Notes: a model not told the origin generated them from the letters alone. A stretch of DNA of 35,304 bases from an uncultured Acetatifactor sp. (GCA_947595925.1 CANQEV010000035.1:1-35304); one strand, 5' to 3'; shown: positions 15,303-23,515, numbered from the stretch's first letter. Translations and numbers: made by a program.

Positions 15303-16073
15303 ATGAAAATGGTACGAATCATCATGCGTGGGTGTAACGGCAAGATGGGACAGAGCATCAGCGGCATCGTGGCCGCGGATCCCGAGACAGAGATGGCGGC
15401 GGGCATCGATATCCGGGACGACGGGCACAATCCCTATCCCGTGTTTGCGGATATCCGGGACTGCGATATCCCGGCGGACTGCCTGATCGACTTTTCCGGC
15501 GTGACGGGACTGGAGGATATGCTGGATTACTGCGTGGAGAAGCAGCTTCCCTGCGTTCTCTGTACGACGGGATTGTCCCAGCAGCAGCTTGCAAAGGTGG
15601 AGGAGGCTTCCGGGAAAGTGGCGATTTTGAAATCTGCCAATATGTCCCTGGGGATCAATCTTCTTCTGAAGATGCTGAAGGAGGCGGCCGGCGTGCTGGC
15701 TCCGGCGGGATTTGACATCGAGATCGTGGAAAAACATCATAACCTGAAGCTGGACGCCCCCAGCGGCACGGCGCTTGCCCTTGCGGACAGCATCAACGAG
15801 GAGTTCGGAAACGAGTACGAGTACGTGTATGACAGGAGCGGACGGCGGGAGAAGAGACCCGCAAAGGAGATCGGCATCAGCGCGGTCCGGGGCGGGACCA
15901 TCGTGGGAGACCACGATGTGATCTTCGCCGGCGCGGACGAGGTGATCACGTTTTCCCACACCGCTTATTCCAAGGCGGTATTCGGAAAGGGCGCGGTCCA
16001 GGCGGCGAAGTTTCTGGCGGGAATGGGACCCGGCTATTACAATATGGGGGACGTTATCGACGCCAGTATGTAA
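15303..16073 (+). CDS. dapB: 4-hydroxy-tetrahydrodipicolinate reductase
   Basis: This NAD(P)H-dependent reductase carries out the step after DapA. Motifs are the nucleotide-binding start MVRIIMRGCNGKMGQSI, the LIDFSGV segment near residue 60, and the substrate-binding, catalytic HHNLKLDAPSGTAL near 145. Then come the conserved RGG-IVGDHDVIF-G and the H-A-S region. Length (256) is normal. The ATG at 15303 lies behind GAGAGAGG, 70 bases after dapA, so the two share the riboswitch-controlled transcript. An intrinsic terminator follows. Confidence 0.96.
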   Translation: MKMVRIIMRGCNGKMGQSISGIVAADPETEMAAGIDIRDDGHNPYPVFADIRDCDIPADCLIDFSGVTGLEDMLDYCVEKQLPCVLCTTGLSQQQLAKVEEASGKVAILKSANMSLGINLLLKMLKEAAGVLAPAGFDIEIVEKHHNLKLDAPSGTALALADSINEEFGNEYEYVYDRSGRREKRPAKEIGISAVRGGTIVGDHDVIFAGADEVITFSHTAYSKAVFGKGAVQAAKFLAGMGPGYYNMGDVIDASM

Positions 16074-16106
16074 AAAATCAAAATCCTAAATCAGAAACGA
16101 CAAGAG

Positions 16107-16133
16107 GGAGGCCAGGAATATGGCCTCCTTTTT
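16107..16133 (+). terminator. Intrinsic terminator after dapB
   Basis: GGAGGCCA (16107-16114) and TGGCCTCC (16121-16128) form a perfect 8-bp stem with a six-base loop, followed by TTTTT. Confidence 0.92.
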
Positions 16134-16150
16134 GTCTGAAAAGTGATTTG

Positions 16151-16723
16151 TTACATGGTGCCGTTCATACCGCCTGCGCCGCTTCCACCGTAACCGCTGG
16201 TGCCGGTACCCGTGCCAGTGCCGGAGCCGTTTCCGGTGCCGGTACCCATACCGCTCCTGGTGGAAGAACCGCTGGTGCCGATATTGCTGCCTACGCCGCC
16301 TGCGCCGGTGGTAGTTCCATTGGAGCCGTCAGTACCGTTAGAACCGCCGTTTCCGGTGAGGTCGTCCACGCCGTTCTCTACGCCGTTGATCAGATCGCCG
16401 GCCGCATCGCCGATATCGTCGATTGCATCGCTGGCATCGCTGCCGAGAGAACCGTTATTGCTGCCCGTGCCGTTGTTGGTTCCCTGTGAGCCGGACCCGC
16501 TGGGGGTGTTCACAAGAGAATCGTTGTCCGTCGGATTGGCGCCGCCCTGATCCAGGACGCCGGATTCCCTCTCGGAGGAGCCGGTTCCGGCCATGTCTCC
16601 GGAACCGCTGGAATTGTTGTTATTATCCTTGGTACCGCAGGCCCCTGCGAAACACAGGAATGCCAGCGTCAGCCCCAGGATCAGGCCTTTCCTGAGGCTC
16701 TTAGAAAGATGATTCTTTTTCAT
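16151..16723 (-). CDS. Low-complexity Gly/Ser/Thr/Asn-rich putative lipoprotein
   Basis: The 190-residue protein starts at the ATG at 16721-16723, behind GAGGG; an upstream in-frame ATG has no site. It has a lipoprotein signal: basic MKKNHLSKSLRK, a hydrophobic stretch (GLILGLTLAFLCFAG), then Cys near residue 29 as the likely lipidation site (AGAC). The rest is Asn/Ser/Gly-rich, with a short acidic helix (DASDAIDDIGDAAGDLINGV, near 95-115) and a C-terminus of Gly-Thr repeats. Such sequence suggests a disordered surface-exposed or wall-threading tether. I know of no function. Confidence 0.65.
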   Translation of the reverse strand: MKKNHLSKSLRKGLILGLTLAFLCFAGACGTKDNNNNSSGSGDMAGTGSSERESGVLDQGGANPTDNDSLVNTPSGSGSQGTNNGTGSNNGSLGSDASDAIDDIGDAAGDLINGVENGVDDLTGNGGSNGTDGSNGTTTGAGGVGSNIGTSGSSTRSGMGTGTGNGSGTGTGTGTSGYGGSGAGGMNGTM

Positions 16724-16761
16724 GATTCCCTCATTTCTACGCCACTTGATTTTTTGAGAGC

Positions 16762-16792
16762 AAGCCTGTGACAGTGACGCGGACACAGGCTT
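16762..16792. repeat. Inverted repeat in the leader of the lipoprotein gene
   Basis: AAGCCTGTG (16762-16770) and CACAGGCTT (16784-16792) are perfect inverted arms around a 13-base loop, about 40 bases upstream of the lipoprotein start. It could be an operator or an RNA hairpin. TTTTAT follows on the plus strand, so it might also stop rightward transcription. Confidence 0.6.
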
Positions 16793-16837
16793 TTATGCTA
16801 GTATGGCGCATTTTGAAAAAAATATACGGTTAAAATC

Positions 16838-16866
16838 TTGCCCTGCTTTCGGAAATATGGTATGGT
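16838..16866 (+). promoter_or_regulatory. Possible promoter of the hisA-like gene
   Basis: TTGCCC (16838-16843) and TATGGT (16861-16866) are 17 bases apart. The matches are moderate. An AT-rich stretch with repeated AAAATTGAT-type words (16950-17005) lies between it and the start codon. Confidence 0.35.
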
Positions 16867-17028
16867 TTTGTAGTGGAGAATGTAAATTGCACGGCAGGAA
16901 GATTTTTTGGATGGCGCGAGAGAACTGCCACAATTTGGAAATTGTTTGAATGGATTGAAAATTGATTCAAAAATTGATTAAAAAGTGATCGCAAAATTGA
17001 TCGCAAATAAGAAGGGATAGCCGCGGGC

Positions 17029-17820
17029 ATGGAATTCAGACCTTGTATCGACATACACAACGGGAAGGTAAAACAGATCGTGGGCTCCAGCCTTCAGGAC
17101 CGGGACGATCTGGCGGACGAGAATTTTGTCGCCTCCAGGGACGCGGACTATTACGCGGCGCTCTACCGCGGCGCAGGGCTTCGGGGAGGGCATATTGTCC
17201 TTTTGAATCCGGCTTCAAGCGAGTATTATGAAGCGGATAAGGAGCAGGCGTTTAAGGCGTTACAGGCATATCCCGGCGGGCTCCAGATCGGAGGAGGGAT
17301 CCACGCGGGAAACGCGGCGGATTTCCTGAACGCAGGTGCCTCCCATGTGATCGTGACCTCCTATGTGTTCCAGGACGGCAGGATCCTTTATGAGCGGCTG
17401 GAGGAATTGAAAAAGATTCTGGGCAGGGAACGATTGACCCTGGATATGAGCTGCCGCAGGGTGGGCGGGGATTATTTCGTTGTGACGGACCGCTGGCAGA
17501 AGCTGACGGAGGAGAAGGTCACGGAGGAACTGCTGGAGAAACTGTCCGCTTACTGCGATGAGTTCCTGATCCACGCGGTGGACGTGGAGGGAAAGGAGGA
17601 AGGGATAGAAGAGCGGCTGGCGGCAATGCTGGGAGACTATGACGGCATCCCGGTGACGTACGCGGGGGGCGTTCACGCCTATGAAGATCTGGAAAAGCTG
17701 AAGATGCTGGGGAGAGGAAGACTGAACGTCACGATCGGAAGCGCTCTTGACCTGTTTGGCGGGGGACTCTCTTTTGATAAAGTTTTGGAGATCTGCGGGC
17801 AGCGCAGGCCGGAGATCTGA
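17029..17820 (+). CDS. hisA: Eukaryotic-type phosphoribosylformimino-AICAR ribotide isomerase (HisA)
   Basis: This TIM-barrel isomerase opens the ribose of ProFAR in the fourth step of histidine synthesis. The start MEFRPCIDIHNGKVKQIVG closely follows the yeast His6 type of HisA (GCIDLHNGEVKQIVG) rather than the usual bacterial P-A-I-D-L-K-(D/G)-G. The N-terminal catalytic Asp is D8. GGLQIGGGIH near residue 82, LDMSCRR near 138 and VTYAGGVH near 206 are the phosphate-binding and second catalytic-Asp regions. Length (263) fits. The ATG at 17029 lies behind AGAAGGGATAG. No other his gene is nearby, so it is an orphan. Confidence 0.88.
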   Translation: MEFRPCIDIHNGKVKQIVGSSLQDRDDLADENFVASRDADYYAALYRGAGLRGGHIVLLNPASSEYYEADKEQAFKALQAYPGGLQIGGGIHAGNAADFLNAGASHVIVTSYVFQDGRILYERLEELKKILGRERLTLDMSCRRVGGDYFVVTDRWQKLTEEKVTEELLEKLSAYCDEFLIHAVDVEGKEEGIEERLAAMLGDYDGIPVTYAGGVHAYEDLEKLKMLGRGRLNVTIGSALDLFGGGLSFDKVLEICGQRRPEI

Positions 17821-17918
17821 CGGACTCAAAATACGATTGAAACGAAACGGCAAGCGCGGTTCCCGAAATGACGCGGGCCGGACCGTCACATAAAAGGAGA
17901 GTTACCGGGGGTGTAGGA

Positions 17919-18668
17919 ATGGAAGAAAAAAAGCGAAAACCTATTACAAATCATGTCCTGATTCTGACCTCAGACGCTCAGGACGCCGGCGTAAAGCAGT
18001 TTCGGATCCGCACATGGATAGTGGGATTGGCGGTTATTCTGCTGTGTGCGGTCTTTGGAGCCCTGATCGGTTATTTTGTCTACGAGGAAAATATCTGGCA
18101 GGAAGCCATTGAGCGGAGCAATGCGCAGGTCCGGGCGATGGAACAGCTTCAGGAGGAAAATACGCGGGTAAAAGAGGAGATGGAGGCCAAGGAGCTCGAA
18201 CTTCAGGAAGAGATTCAGATGTTGAAGGACGAAGTTCAGCTGTTGTCGACGACGTTGAACGAAAAGGTGGAGAGTGAAAAGCAGCTGAACGAGGAACTTG
18301 CAAATTTTTATCTTCCCACGGGCTTTCCGCTAAACGGTTCGGCCGCCTCTTTTGAAGTTACGGAAGGCGAGAAGCCTAACGCGAAAATTGTGACCTCTGA
18401 GGGCGTTATGGTAGTGGCTGCCGCGAAGGGGACCGTCATAGCCGTGAACGATGACATGGAATATGGACACAATATCTGGGTGGACCATGGGAATGGTTAT
18501 GTGACGATTTACCGCAACCAGGCGGATCCCGTGGTGAAACAAGGCGACGTGGTTTTTGCGGGGACGACCCTCTATGTCATCGGAGAAAAAAACACGGAAC
18601 TGGGCTACCAGATCATGTTGAATGGAGAATATGTGAATCCCATGGATATCATCAATATAAAGGGGTAG
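17919..18668 (+). CDS. Membrane-anchored coiled-coil protein with a degenerate M23 (LytM-type) domain
   Basis: The 249-residue protein has a cytoplasmic N-terminus (1-31), one transmembrane helix (about 32-55), an outside coiled coil (about 58-130) and a C-terminal LytM-like fold (about 138-245). The fold is recognisable from AKGTVIAVNDDMEYGHNIWVDHGNGYVTIYRN and GEYVNPMDII. The zinc residues are missing: the usual first H-x(3)-D is absent, YAHL reads YRNQ, and the final HLHFE reads ELGYQI. It should therefore bind or scaffold rather than cut peptidoglycan, as with EnvC or SpoIIQ relatives. The ATG at 17919 is preferred to the ATG 17 codons upstream, because the upstream one lacks a binding site and the family begins near MEEKK. 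It ends 13 bases before the bactofilin gene. Confidence 0.82.
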   Translation: MEEKKRKPITNHVLILTSDAQDAGVKQFRIRTWIVGLAVILLCAVFGALIGYFVYEENIWQEAIERSNAQVRAMEQLQEENTRVKEEMEAKELELQEEIQMLKDEVQLLSTTLNEKVESEKQLNEELANFYLPTGFPLNGSAASFEVTEGEKPNAKIVTSEGVMVVAAAKGTVIAVNDDMEYGHNIWVDHGNGYVTIYRNQADPVVKQGDVVFAGTTLYVIGEKNTELGYQIMLNGEYVNPMDIINIKG

Positions 18669-18681
18669 CGGAGAGATAAAA

Positions 18682-19101
18682 ATGTTCAGGAGAGATGCAG
18701 ATTTGAGAGTGACTACAGTGATAGGAAAAGGATCGGAGTTGAACGGCGGCTTTAGCAGCCCGGGAAGCGTGAGGATAGACGGCGTGGTCCGAGGCGATAC
18801 CGTGATCACAGGGTCCCTGTTCCTTGGGCCGGAGGGCCGGATATTTGGGGACGTTGTCGCAAACAGCATGGTGATCGGCGGGCAGGTGAAGGGGGATCTC
18901 ACGGCAAGGGATAGAGTAAAGATCCTGGCAGGCGCTGTCGTGAGGGGAGACATTACCACAAGCAGGATTCTGATCGATGAGCAGGCGGTTTTCCAGGGAA
19001 GGTGCAGCACCGGGCCCCGGGAGGAAGAGGACGGCGGATTGGATGCGGTAAAGGAAATGCTCCTTGCGGAAAAGGAGGGGCATCTGCCGGGATCGGCGTG
19101 A
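18682..19101 (+). CDS. Bactofilin (polymer-forming cytoskeletal protein)
   Basis: This 139-residue DUF583 bactofilin has the core beta-helix of repeated short strands: TTVIGKGSELNGGF, GSVRIDGVVRGDT, GPEGRIFGDVVAN, GQVKGDLTARDRVKI, GAVVRGDITTSR. Flexible ends flank it. Bactofilins form nucleotide-independent filaments on the membrane and often position peptidoglycan enzymes. The start lies 13 bases after the degenerate M23 gene, with GGAGAG just ahead, so the pair is translated together. The context suggests the filament and the membrane M23-like protein form one wall-patterning unit. Confidence 0.93.
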   Translation: MFRRDADLRVTTVIGKGSELNGGFSSPGSVRIDGVVRGDTVITGSLFLGPEGRIFGDVVANSMVIGGQVKGDLTARDRVKILAGAVVRGDITTSRILIDEQAVFQGRCSTGPREEEDGGLDAVKEMLLAEKEGHLPGSA

Positions 19102-19115
19102 TGCCCCAGTCATTT

Positions 19116-19403
19116 TCAGGCGTTTAATCTTTTGAAGACCAGTTCATACCCGTCGTTGCCATAGTTGAGCGAGCGGTTTACCCGGCTGATGGTAGCGGTG
19201 GACGCTCCCGTTTTCTCCGCTATGTCCAGATAAGTCCGGTGATCCTTCAGCATGGACGCGACTTCGAAGCGCTGGGAGAGCGAGAGCAGTTCATTCACCG
19301 TGCAGAGATCTTCAAAAAACGCGTAACATTCATTTCGATCCTTTAACGTCATGATCGCATCAAAGAGCTGGTCCACCGCTTCTGTCTTTATCTTTTTATT
19401 CAT
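19116..19403 (-). CDS. YerC/YecD-type TrpR-related DNA-binding protein
   Basis: This 95-residue protein of the TrpR superfamily contains the expected sequence: FEDLCTVNELLSLSQRFEVA near residues 27-46, then DIAEKTGASTATISRVNRSL, a TrpR-like helix-turn-helix. Family members are presumed regulators of unknown ligand. The start chosen is the ATG at 19401-19403, behind GGAGGTTGAACAG; the frame extends 22 codons further without a site. It converges with the bactofilin gene (14 bases between the stops) and has its own promoter. Confidence 0.9.
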   Translation of the reverse strand: MNKKIKTEAVDQLFDAIMTLKDRNECYAFFEDLCTVNELLSLSQRFEVASMLKDHRTYLDIAEKTGASTATISRVNRSLNYGNDGYELVFKRLNA

Positions 19404-19459
19404 ACTCTGTTCAACCTCCGAAAATGTTACTTTGATACAGTAAAATTTTACACAACTGT

Positions 19460-19488
19460 ATTTTAGCATACTAAAGTCATAAAGTAAA
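19460..19488 (-). promoter_or_regulatory. Probable promoter of the yerC-like gene
   Basis: Read leftward, TTTACT (19483-19488) and TAAAAT (19460-19465) are 17 bases apart, about 55 bases before the start codon. A nearby TACAGTAAAATTTTACTGTA-like palindromic stretch (19436-19451) could be an operator. Confidence 0.5.
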
Positions 19489-19538
19489 GAGAGATCTCGC
19501 AGTCCGCGATAAACTGGTAAAAATATTTTTGAAATAAC

Positions 19539-19567
19539 TTGATATGTAGTTTTAAATACCCTATAAT
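19539..19567 (+). promoter_or_regulatory. Promoter of the DUF1836 gene
   Basis: TTGATA (19539-19544) and a perfect TATAAT (19562-19567) are 17 bases apart, giving a leader of about 120 bases before the ATG at 19696. Confidence 0.75.
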
Positions 19568-19695
19568 ATAGATAGCCGAATGAGGATCGGCCAGGGAAAG
19601 ATCAGAAGGGCGAAGGGGATGCGGTCGGCATCATGTGTCTGCTTCAGCCTTGTGTGAATACATGGCGCAGACGGCGCTGTTAAATGGGAGGATTT

Positions 19696-20379
19696 ATGAC
19701 GATTGATGCGGGAGATCTGCTTGGCAGCATACTGGCCAGCTTGGACAGAATAAAATATATCGAACCGGAGGACATACCGGGGATCGATCTCTATATGGAT
19801 CAAGTGACGAGTTTCATGGATCGCCGTTTGAAATCCACCTCCAGGTATCCCGGGGAGGACCGGACGCTGACAAAGACCATGATCAACAATTACGCGAAGA
19901 ACGATCTGATTCCGCCGCCGGTAAAGAAGAAATACTCAAAGGAACACATCCTTCTTCTGCTGTTTATCTATTATTTCAAGGGGATCCTGTCCATCGGGGA
20001 TATTCAGGCGCTTCTTTCGCCGATCACCTCCCGGTATTTTCAGAGCGGGGAGGATTTTGACCTGGAGAGCATTTACCGCGAAGTGATCCGGATGGAAAAG
20101 GCCCAGTTCGAGAGCATGAAGGAGGACGTCATCCGTAAGTACAGGGAGTCGGAGGAGACTTTCCAGGACGCCCCGGAGGACGGCCGGGATTTCCTTCAGA
20201 AGTTTGCCTTTATCTGTATGCTCAGCTATGACGTGTATGTGAAAAAGCTCATGATCGAGAAGATGATCGATGAGATGGCAAAGCAGAATGCCACCGCAAA
20301 AAAAGAATCTAAAAAAGAACCGAAGGATTCCAAAAAAGAACCGAAGGATCCCAAAAGTGAACAGAACCCTTCCGCATAA
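19696..20379 (+). CDS. DUF1836 domain protein (putative MerR-like DNA-binding regulator)
   Basis: The 227-residue protein fits the DUF1836 pattern common in clostridia. A winged-helix-like region near residues 45-90 (RTLTKTMINNYAKNDLIPPP then KKKYSKEHILLLLFIYYFK) resembles the MerR-type N-terminal domain. A helical region follows. The C-terminus is a lysine-rich tail with two KKEPKD repeats (about 205-225), probably disordered. The ATG at 19696 lies behind GGGAGGATTT; the frame begins four codons earlier without a better site. Target genes are unknown. It converges with the HTH gene and shares its terminator. Confidence 0.85.
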   Translation: MTIDAGDLLGSILASLDRIKYIEPEDIPGIDLYMDQVTSFMDRRLKSTSRYPGEDRTLTKTMINNYAKNDLIPPPVKKKYSKEHILLLLFIYYFKGILSIGDIQALLSPITSRYFQSGEDFDLESIYREVIRMEKAQFESMKEDVIRKYRESEETFQDAPEDGRDFLQKFAFICMLSYDVYVKKLMIEKMIDEMAKQNATAKKESKKEPKDSKKEPKDPKSEQNPSA

Positions 20380-20391
20380 AAAACGATTGAC

Positions 20392-20418
20392 AGCCTTCCC
20401 GGCGGGGAAGGCTTTCTT
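20392..20418. terminator. Bidirectional terminator between DUF1836 and HTH genes
   Basis: AGCCTTCC (20392-20399) and GGAAGGCT (20406-20413) form a perfect stem, followed by TTCTTTTT on the plus strand. The minus strand has GTCAATCGTTTTTTAT after it, so it can serve both genes. Confidence 0.85.
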
Positions 20419-20419
20419 T

Positions 20420-20905
20420 TTACTTCAGCTTGATGTTCTTTACCGCCCAGAGCTTAAGCGCCTTGGCGTTCATGCTGATCTTTTCCAGGGAGTCGAGGAT
20501 CGCCTGGAAGGACTGTCTCTCGCTGTCCTGGATCACGCCGTCCTCCGAGATGGCGATGAGGGAGGCCTGCAAGGAGTCGATATCCTTCAGGGAGCCGAGA
20601 ACCTTCAGGGCGAGGCGGTCAAAGTCGTCGATGGAGACTTCTTTGACGTTTCCCTTTCCAAGGGGACATTCCCTCGCGCAGTAAGAGTTGCAGAGCTCCG
20701 GGGTATTGTAGAGTTCTGCCATGGCCTTTACCTCTTCGGGATAGGGCATGATGGCGTCCAGTTCGATCCTTGCCAGACGGGTCCGGTCAATGCCGAGCAG
20801 TTCCGCCGCCTTCTCGCGGCTGGATAATTCCTCGTTGCCTGCGGCGGCCTCGCACCGGGCAAGATAATACATATTGTCTGCTGCTTTTGTAGCTTTCTTT
20901 CCCAT
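20420..20905 (-). CDS. Helix-turn-helix protein with a Cys cluster
   Basis: The 161-residue protein has a XRE-like helix-turn-helix near residues 25-65 (REKAAELLGIDRTRLARIE followed by PYPEEVKAMAELYNTPELC). Immediately after come three cysteines in the spacing LCNSYCARECPLG (C-x3-C-x3-C), which could bind a metal or Fe-S centre or form a structural site. The C-terminal half is helical without other motifs. The ATG at 20903-20905 follows GAGGAGATC. The pattern is seen in small clostridial regulators, whose ligands are unknown to me. Confidence 0.78.
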   Translation of the reverse strand: MGKKATKAADNMYYLARCEAAAGNEELSSREKAAELLGIDRTRLARIELDAIMPYPEEVKAMAELYNTPELCNSYCARECPLGKGNVKEVSIDDFDRLALKVLGSLKDIDSLQASLIAISEDGVIQDSERQSFQAILDSLEKISMNAKALKLWAVKNIKLK

Positions 20906-21017
20906 GATCTCCTCGCGCAGGCACCCGCGTAAGATTTATTGTTGTTTCGGTAAAAAGCAGGCGCCCTTTTTTAGTTTAGTCGAAATCGCGCGGTTTGTAA
21001 AGGAAAAGAAAGAAAAG

Positions 21018-21074
21018 TCGGCAAAATTCGTGTGAGCACGATTTCGCTCGAACTACGGCGGCAGTCGGAACTGT
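21018..21074 (+). repeat. Decayed fragment of the modular repeat (3' half only)
   Basis: The segment resembles the end of the complete copies: CGGCAAAATTCGTGTGAGCA, then the complementary GCACGATTTCGCTCGAAC, then TACGGCGGC and a degraded GAACTG end. The head modules are absent. It sits upstream of pcrA, so pcrA is flanked on both sides by this family. Confidence 0.7.
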
Positions 21075-21084
21075 GAAAAAGGGG

Positions 21085-21113
21085 TTGTGGCAGCTCACAA
21101 AATTTGATACAGT
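21085..21113 (+). promoter_or_regulatory. Possible pcrA promoter
   Basis: TTGTGG (21085-21090) and TACAGT (21108-21113) are 17 bases apart, about 60 bases before the pcrA start. Both boxes are imperfect. Confidence 0.4.
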
Positions 21114-21172
21114 TATAGGGTGGACAAATAAACCAAACAAATGTTTCTGAAAGAGAAGGATCTGAAAACGCT

Positions 21173-23515
21173 ATGAGTCTGTACGATACGCTGAATGATG
21201 AACAAAGGGAAGCCGTGATGTACACGGAGGGGCCGCTCCTGATCCTGGCGGGGGCGGGATCTGGCAAGACCCGGGTTTTGACGCACAGGATCGTCTACTT
21301 AATAGAAGAGATGGGAGTCAATCCGTGGAATATTTTGGCGATCACTTTTACGAACAAAGCCGCCGGGGAGATGCGGGAGAGGGTAGACCGCCTGGTCGGA
21401 TTCGGTGCGGATGAGATCTGGGTGAGCACTTTTCACTCCACCTGCGTCAGGATCCTGAGACGCTATATCGATAAGCTGGGGTTTGATAATAATTTCACAA
21501 TATATGACGCGGACGACCAGAAGACAGTGATGAAGGGCATCCTGAAGAGGCTCGACATCGATCCCAAGGCTTTCAGCGAGAGGACAATGCTCTCCGCCAT
21601 CTCCTCGGCAAAGGACAACCTGGTGGGCGTGAGAGATTACGAACTTTCCACTATGGGAGATTTTAAGAAGATCACGATCGCGAAGGTCTACCGGGAGTAT
21701 CAGGAGACCTTGAAGCGCAGCAACGCGCTGGATTTTGACGATATCATTGTAAAAACCGTGGAGCTCTTTAAGACCCAGGCGGAGGTCCTGAATTACTATC
21801 AGAACCGGTTCCGCCATATCCTGGTGGACGAGTACCAGGACACCAATACGGCGCAGTTTGAGCTGATCCGCCTTCTGGCGGACCGCAGCCGGAACCTCTG
21901 CGTGGTAGGGGACGACGACCAGTCGATCTATAAGTTCCGGGGGGCGAACGTCCGCAATATCCTGGATTTCGAGAGCTATTATCCTGATGCCAAGGTGGTC
22001 AAGCTGGAACAGAACTACCGATCCACCCAGAATATCCTGGACGCGGCAAACGGCGTGATCCGCAACAACCGGAGCCGGAAGCAGAAAGCCCTCTGGACCG
22101 AAAAGGGAGAGGGGGAAAAGATCCGTTTCCGACAGCTGGAGAACGGGTTCGAGGAGGCGGATTATCTCGTCAGCGACATTGTAGATAAGGTCCGGGAGGA
22201 CGGGTTTTCTTATAAGGATCTGGCGATCCTCTACCGCACCAATGTCCAGGCGAGGCTGCTGGAGGAGCGGATGGTGGTGGAGGGGATTCCCTATTCCGTG
22301 GTGGGAGGGGTAAACTTTTACTCCAGAGCGGAGGTCAAGGATATCCTTGCCTACCTAAAGACCGTGGACAACGGCAGGGACGAGGTGGCGCTGCGCAGGA
22401 TCATCAATGTCCCGAAGCGGGGGATCGGCACCGCCAGCCTGGAGAAGATCGCGGCATATGCGGCCTCCCGTGGCCTGACTCTCTATGAGGCCATGGGGGA
22501 GGTGGACGGGATCCCGGGACTGGGAAAGACTGCCATAAAGATCCGGGAATTTGTCAACCTGATCGACGTGCTGCGGGCGGAGATTCCCTTTCTCTCCATC
22601 GCCGACCTGATCCGGGCCGTCCTGGAGCGGGTGAAGTACACGGACTATCTCTACGATCAGGACGAGGAGAGCGCGGAGGACAGGATGGCCAATGTGGACG
22701 AGCTGATCACAAAGGCCGTGGCCTACGAGAAGTCCCACGACGAAGTATCGCTTTCCACTTTTCTGGAGGAAGTCGCGCTGGTATCCGACCTGGACAATCT
22801 GGAGGACGGGGACAACAGGGTGCTGCTGATGACGCTGCACAGCGCCAAGGGCCTGGAGTTCCCCGTGGTGTACCTGGCGGGCATGGAGGACGGCCTGTTT
22901 CCGGGCTATATGGCCATCAATTCGGACGACGAGGCGGACATGGAGGAAGAGAGACGCCTTGCCTATGTGGGGATCACCCGGGCAAAGCAGGAGCTGGTGA
23001 TCACCTGTGCCAAGTGCCGCATGGTCCGCGGCGAGACCCAGTACAACCCTGTCAGCCGGTTTGTGCGGGAGATCCCGCCGGGACTTCTGGATGAAGAAGT
23101 GCCTCAGGGATTCCGGCGGGTCAGCCCGGCGGACTTCGGCCTGCCCGTGGGAGGGTTCCCCGGGAAATCTTTCGGATCGCAGAGAAAGGGATCTTCTTCC
23201 TATGGAAATGCCTGGGGAGGAAACGCTTCTCGCGCGTATGCGAGAGACAACCAAAAGCCCCAGGAGGCGAAGCCTTTCATCGCCCGGGAGACCAGCAGAC
23301 TGAACGGACTGTCCGCCATCTCCAAAGGCGGCAGCATCGGCAGCAGCCAGGCCCCGGAGTACGGCGTGGGGGACCGGGTGCGGCATGTGAAGTTCGGGGA
23401 GGGGACGGTCAGCGCCATCTCCAAACAGCCCCGGGACTATATGGTAACTGTGGAATTTGACACTTACGGACAGAAGATCATGTACGCGTCCTTTGCAAAA
23501 CTGAAACCTGTGTGA
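21173..23515 (+). CDS. pcrA: ATP-dependent DNA helicase PcrA
   Basis: This 780-residue UvrD/Rep-family SF1A helicase unwinds DNA 3' to 5' in repair and clears RecA and RNA polymerase from replicating DNA. The helicase motifs are all present: LAGAGSGKT (motif I, near residue 25), AITFTNKAAGEM (Ia), DEYQDTN (II, near 221), GDDDQSIYKFRGA (III), EQNYRS (IV), LHSAKGLEF (V) and AYVGITRAK (VI, near 600). The C-terminus ends with the VGDRVRHVKFGEGTV Tudor-like domain typical of Gram-positive PcrA. The ATG at 21173 lies behind AAGGATC. A repeat element follows directly. Confidence 0.95.
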   Translation: MSLYDTLNDEQREAVMYTEGPLLILAGAGSGKTRVLTHRIVYLIEEMGVNPWNILAITFTNKAAGEMRERVDRLVGFGADEIWVSTFHSTCVRILRRYIDKLGFDNNFTIYDADDQKTVMKGILKRLDIDPKAFSERTMLSAISSAKDNLVGVRDYELSTMGDFKKITIAKVYREYQETLKRSNALDFDDIIVKTVELFKTQAEVLNYYQNRFRHILVDEYQDTNTAQFELIRLLADRSRNLCVVGDDDQSIYKFRGANVRNILDFESYYPDAKVVKLEQNYRSTQNILDAANGVIRNNRSRKQKALWTEKGEGEKIRFRQLENGFEEADYLVSDIVDKVREDGFSYKDLAILYRTNVQARLLEERMVVEGIPYSVVGGVNFYSRAEVKDILAYLKTVDNGRDEVALRRIINVPKRGIGTASLEKIAAYAASRGLTLYEAMGEVDGIPGLGKTAIKIREFVNLIDVLRAEIPFLSIADLIRAVLERVKYTDYLYDQDEESAEDRMANVDELITKAVAYEKSHDEVSLSTFLEEVALVSDLDNLEDGDNRVLLMTLHSAKGLEFPVVYLAGMEDGLFPGYMAINSDDEADMEEERRLAYVGITRAKQELVITCAKCRMVRGETQYNPVSRFVREIPPGLLDEEVPQGFRRVSPADFGLPVGGFPGKSFGSQRKGSSSYGNAWGGNASRAYARDNQKPQEAKPFIARETSRLNGLSAISKGGSIGSSQAPEYGVGDRVRHVKFGEGTVSAISKQPRDYMVTVEFDTYGQKIMYASFAKLKPV

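Larger units (their letters stand above)
20906..21172. other. Intergenic region before pcrA
   Basis: This 267-base stretch separates the divergent HTH gene and pcrA. It holds the decayed repeat fragment (21018-21074) and a candidate pcrA promoter. I see no gene in it. Confidence 0.5.

Noticed and set aside
16200..16550. Pro/Val-rich plus-strand frame opposite the lipoprotein
   Set aside because: Its composition is simply the complement of Gly/Thr repeats in the lipoprotein.
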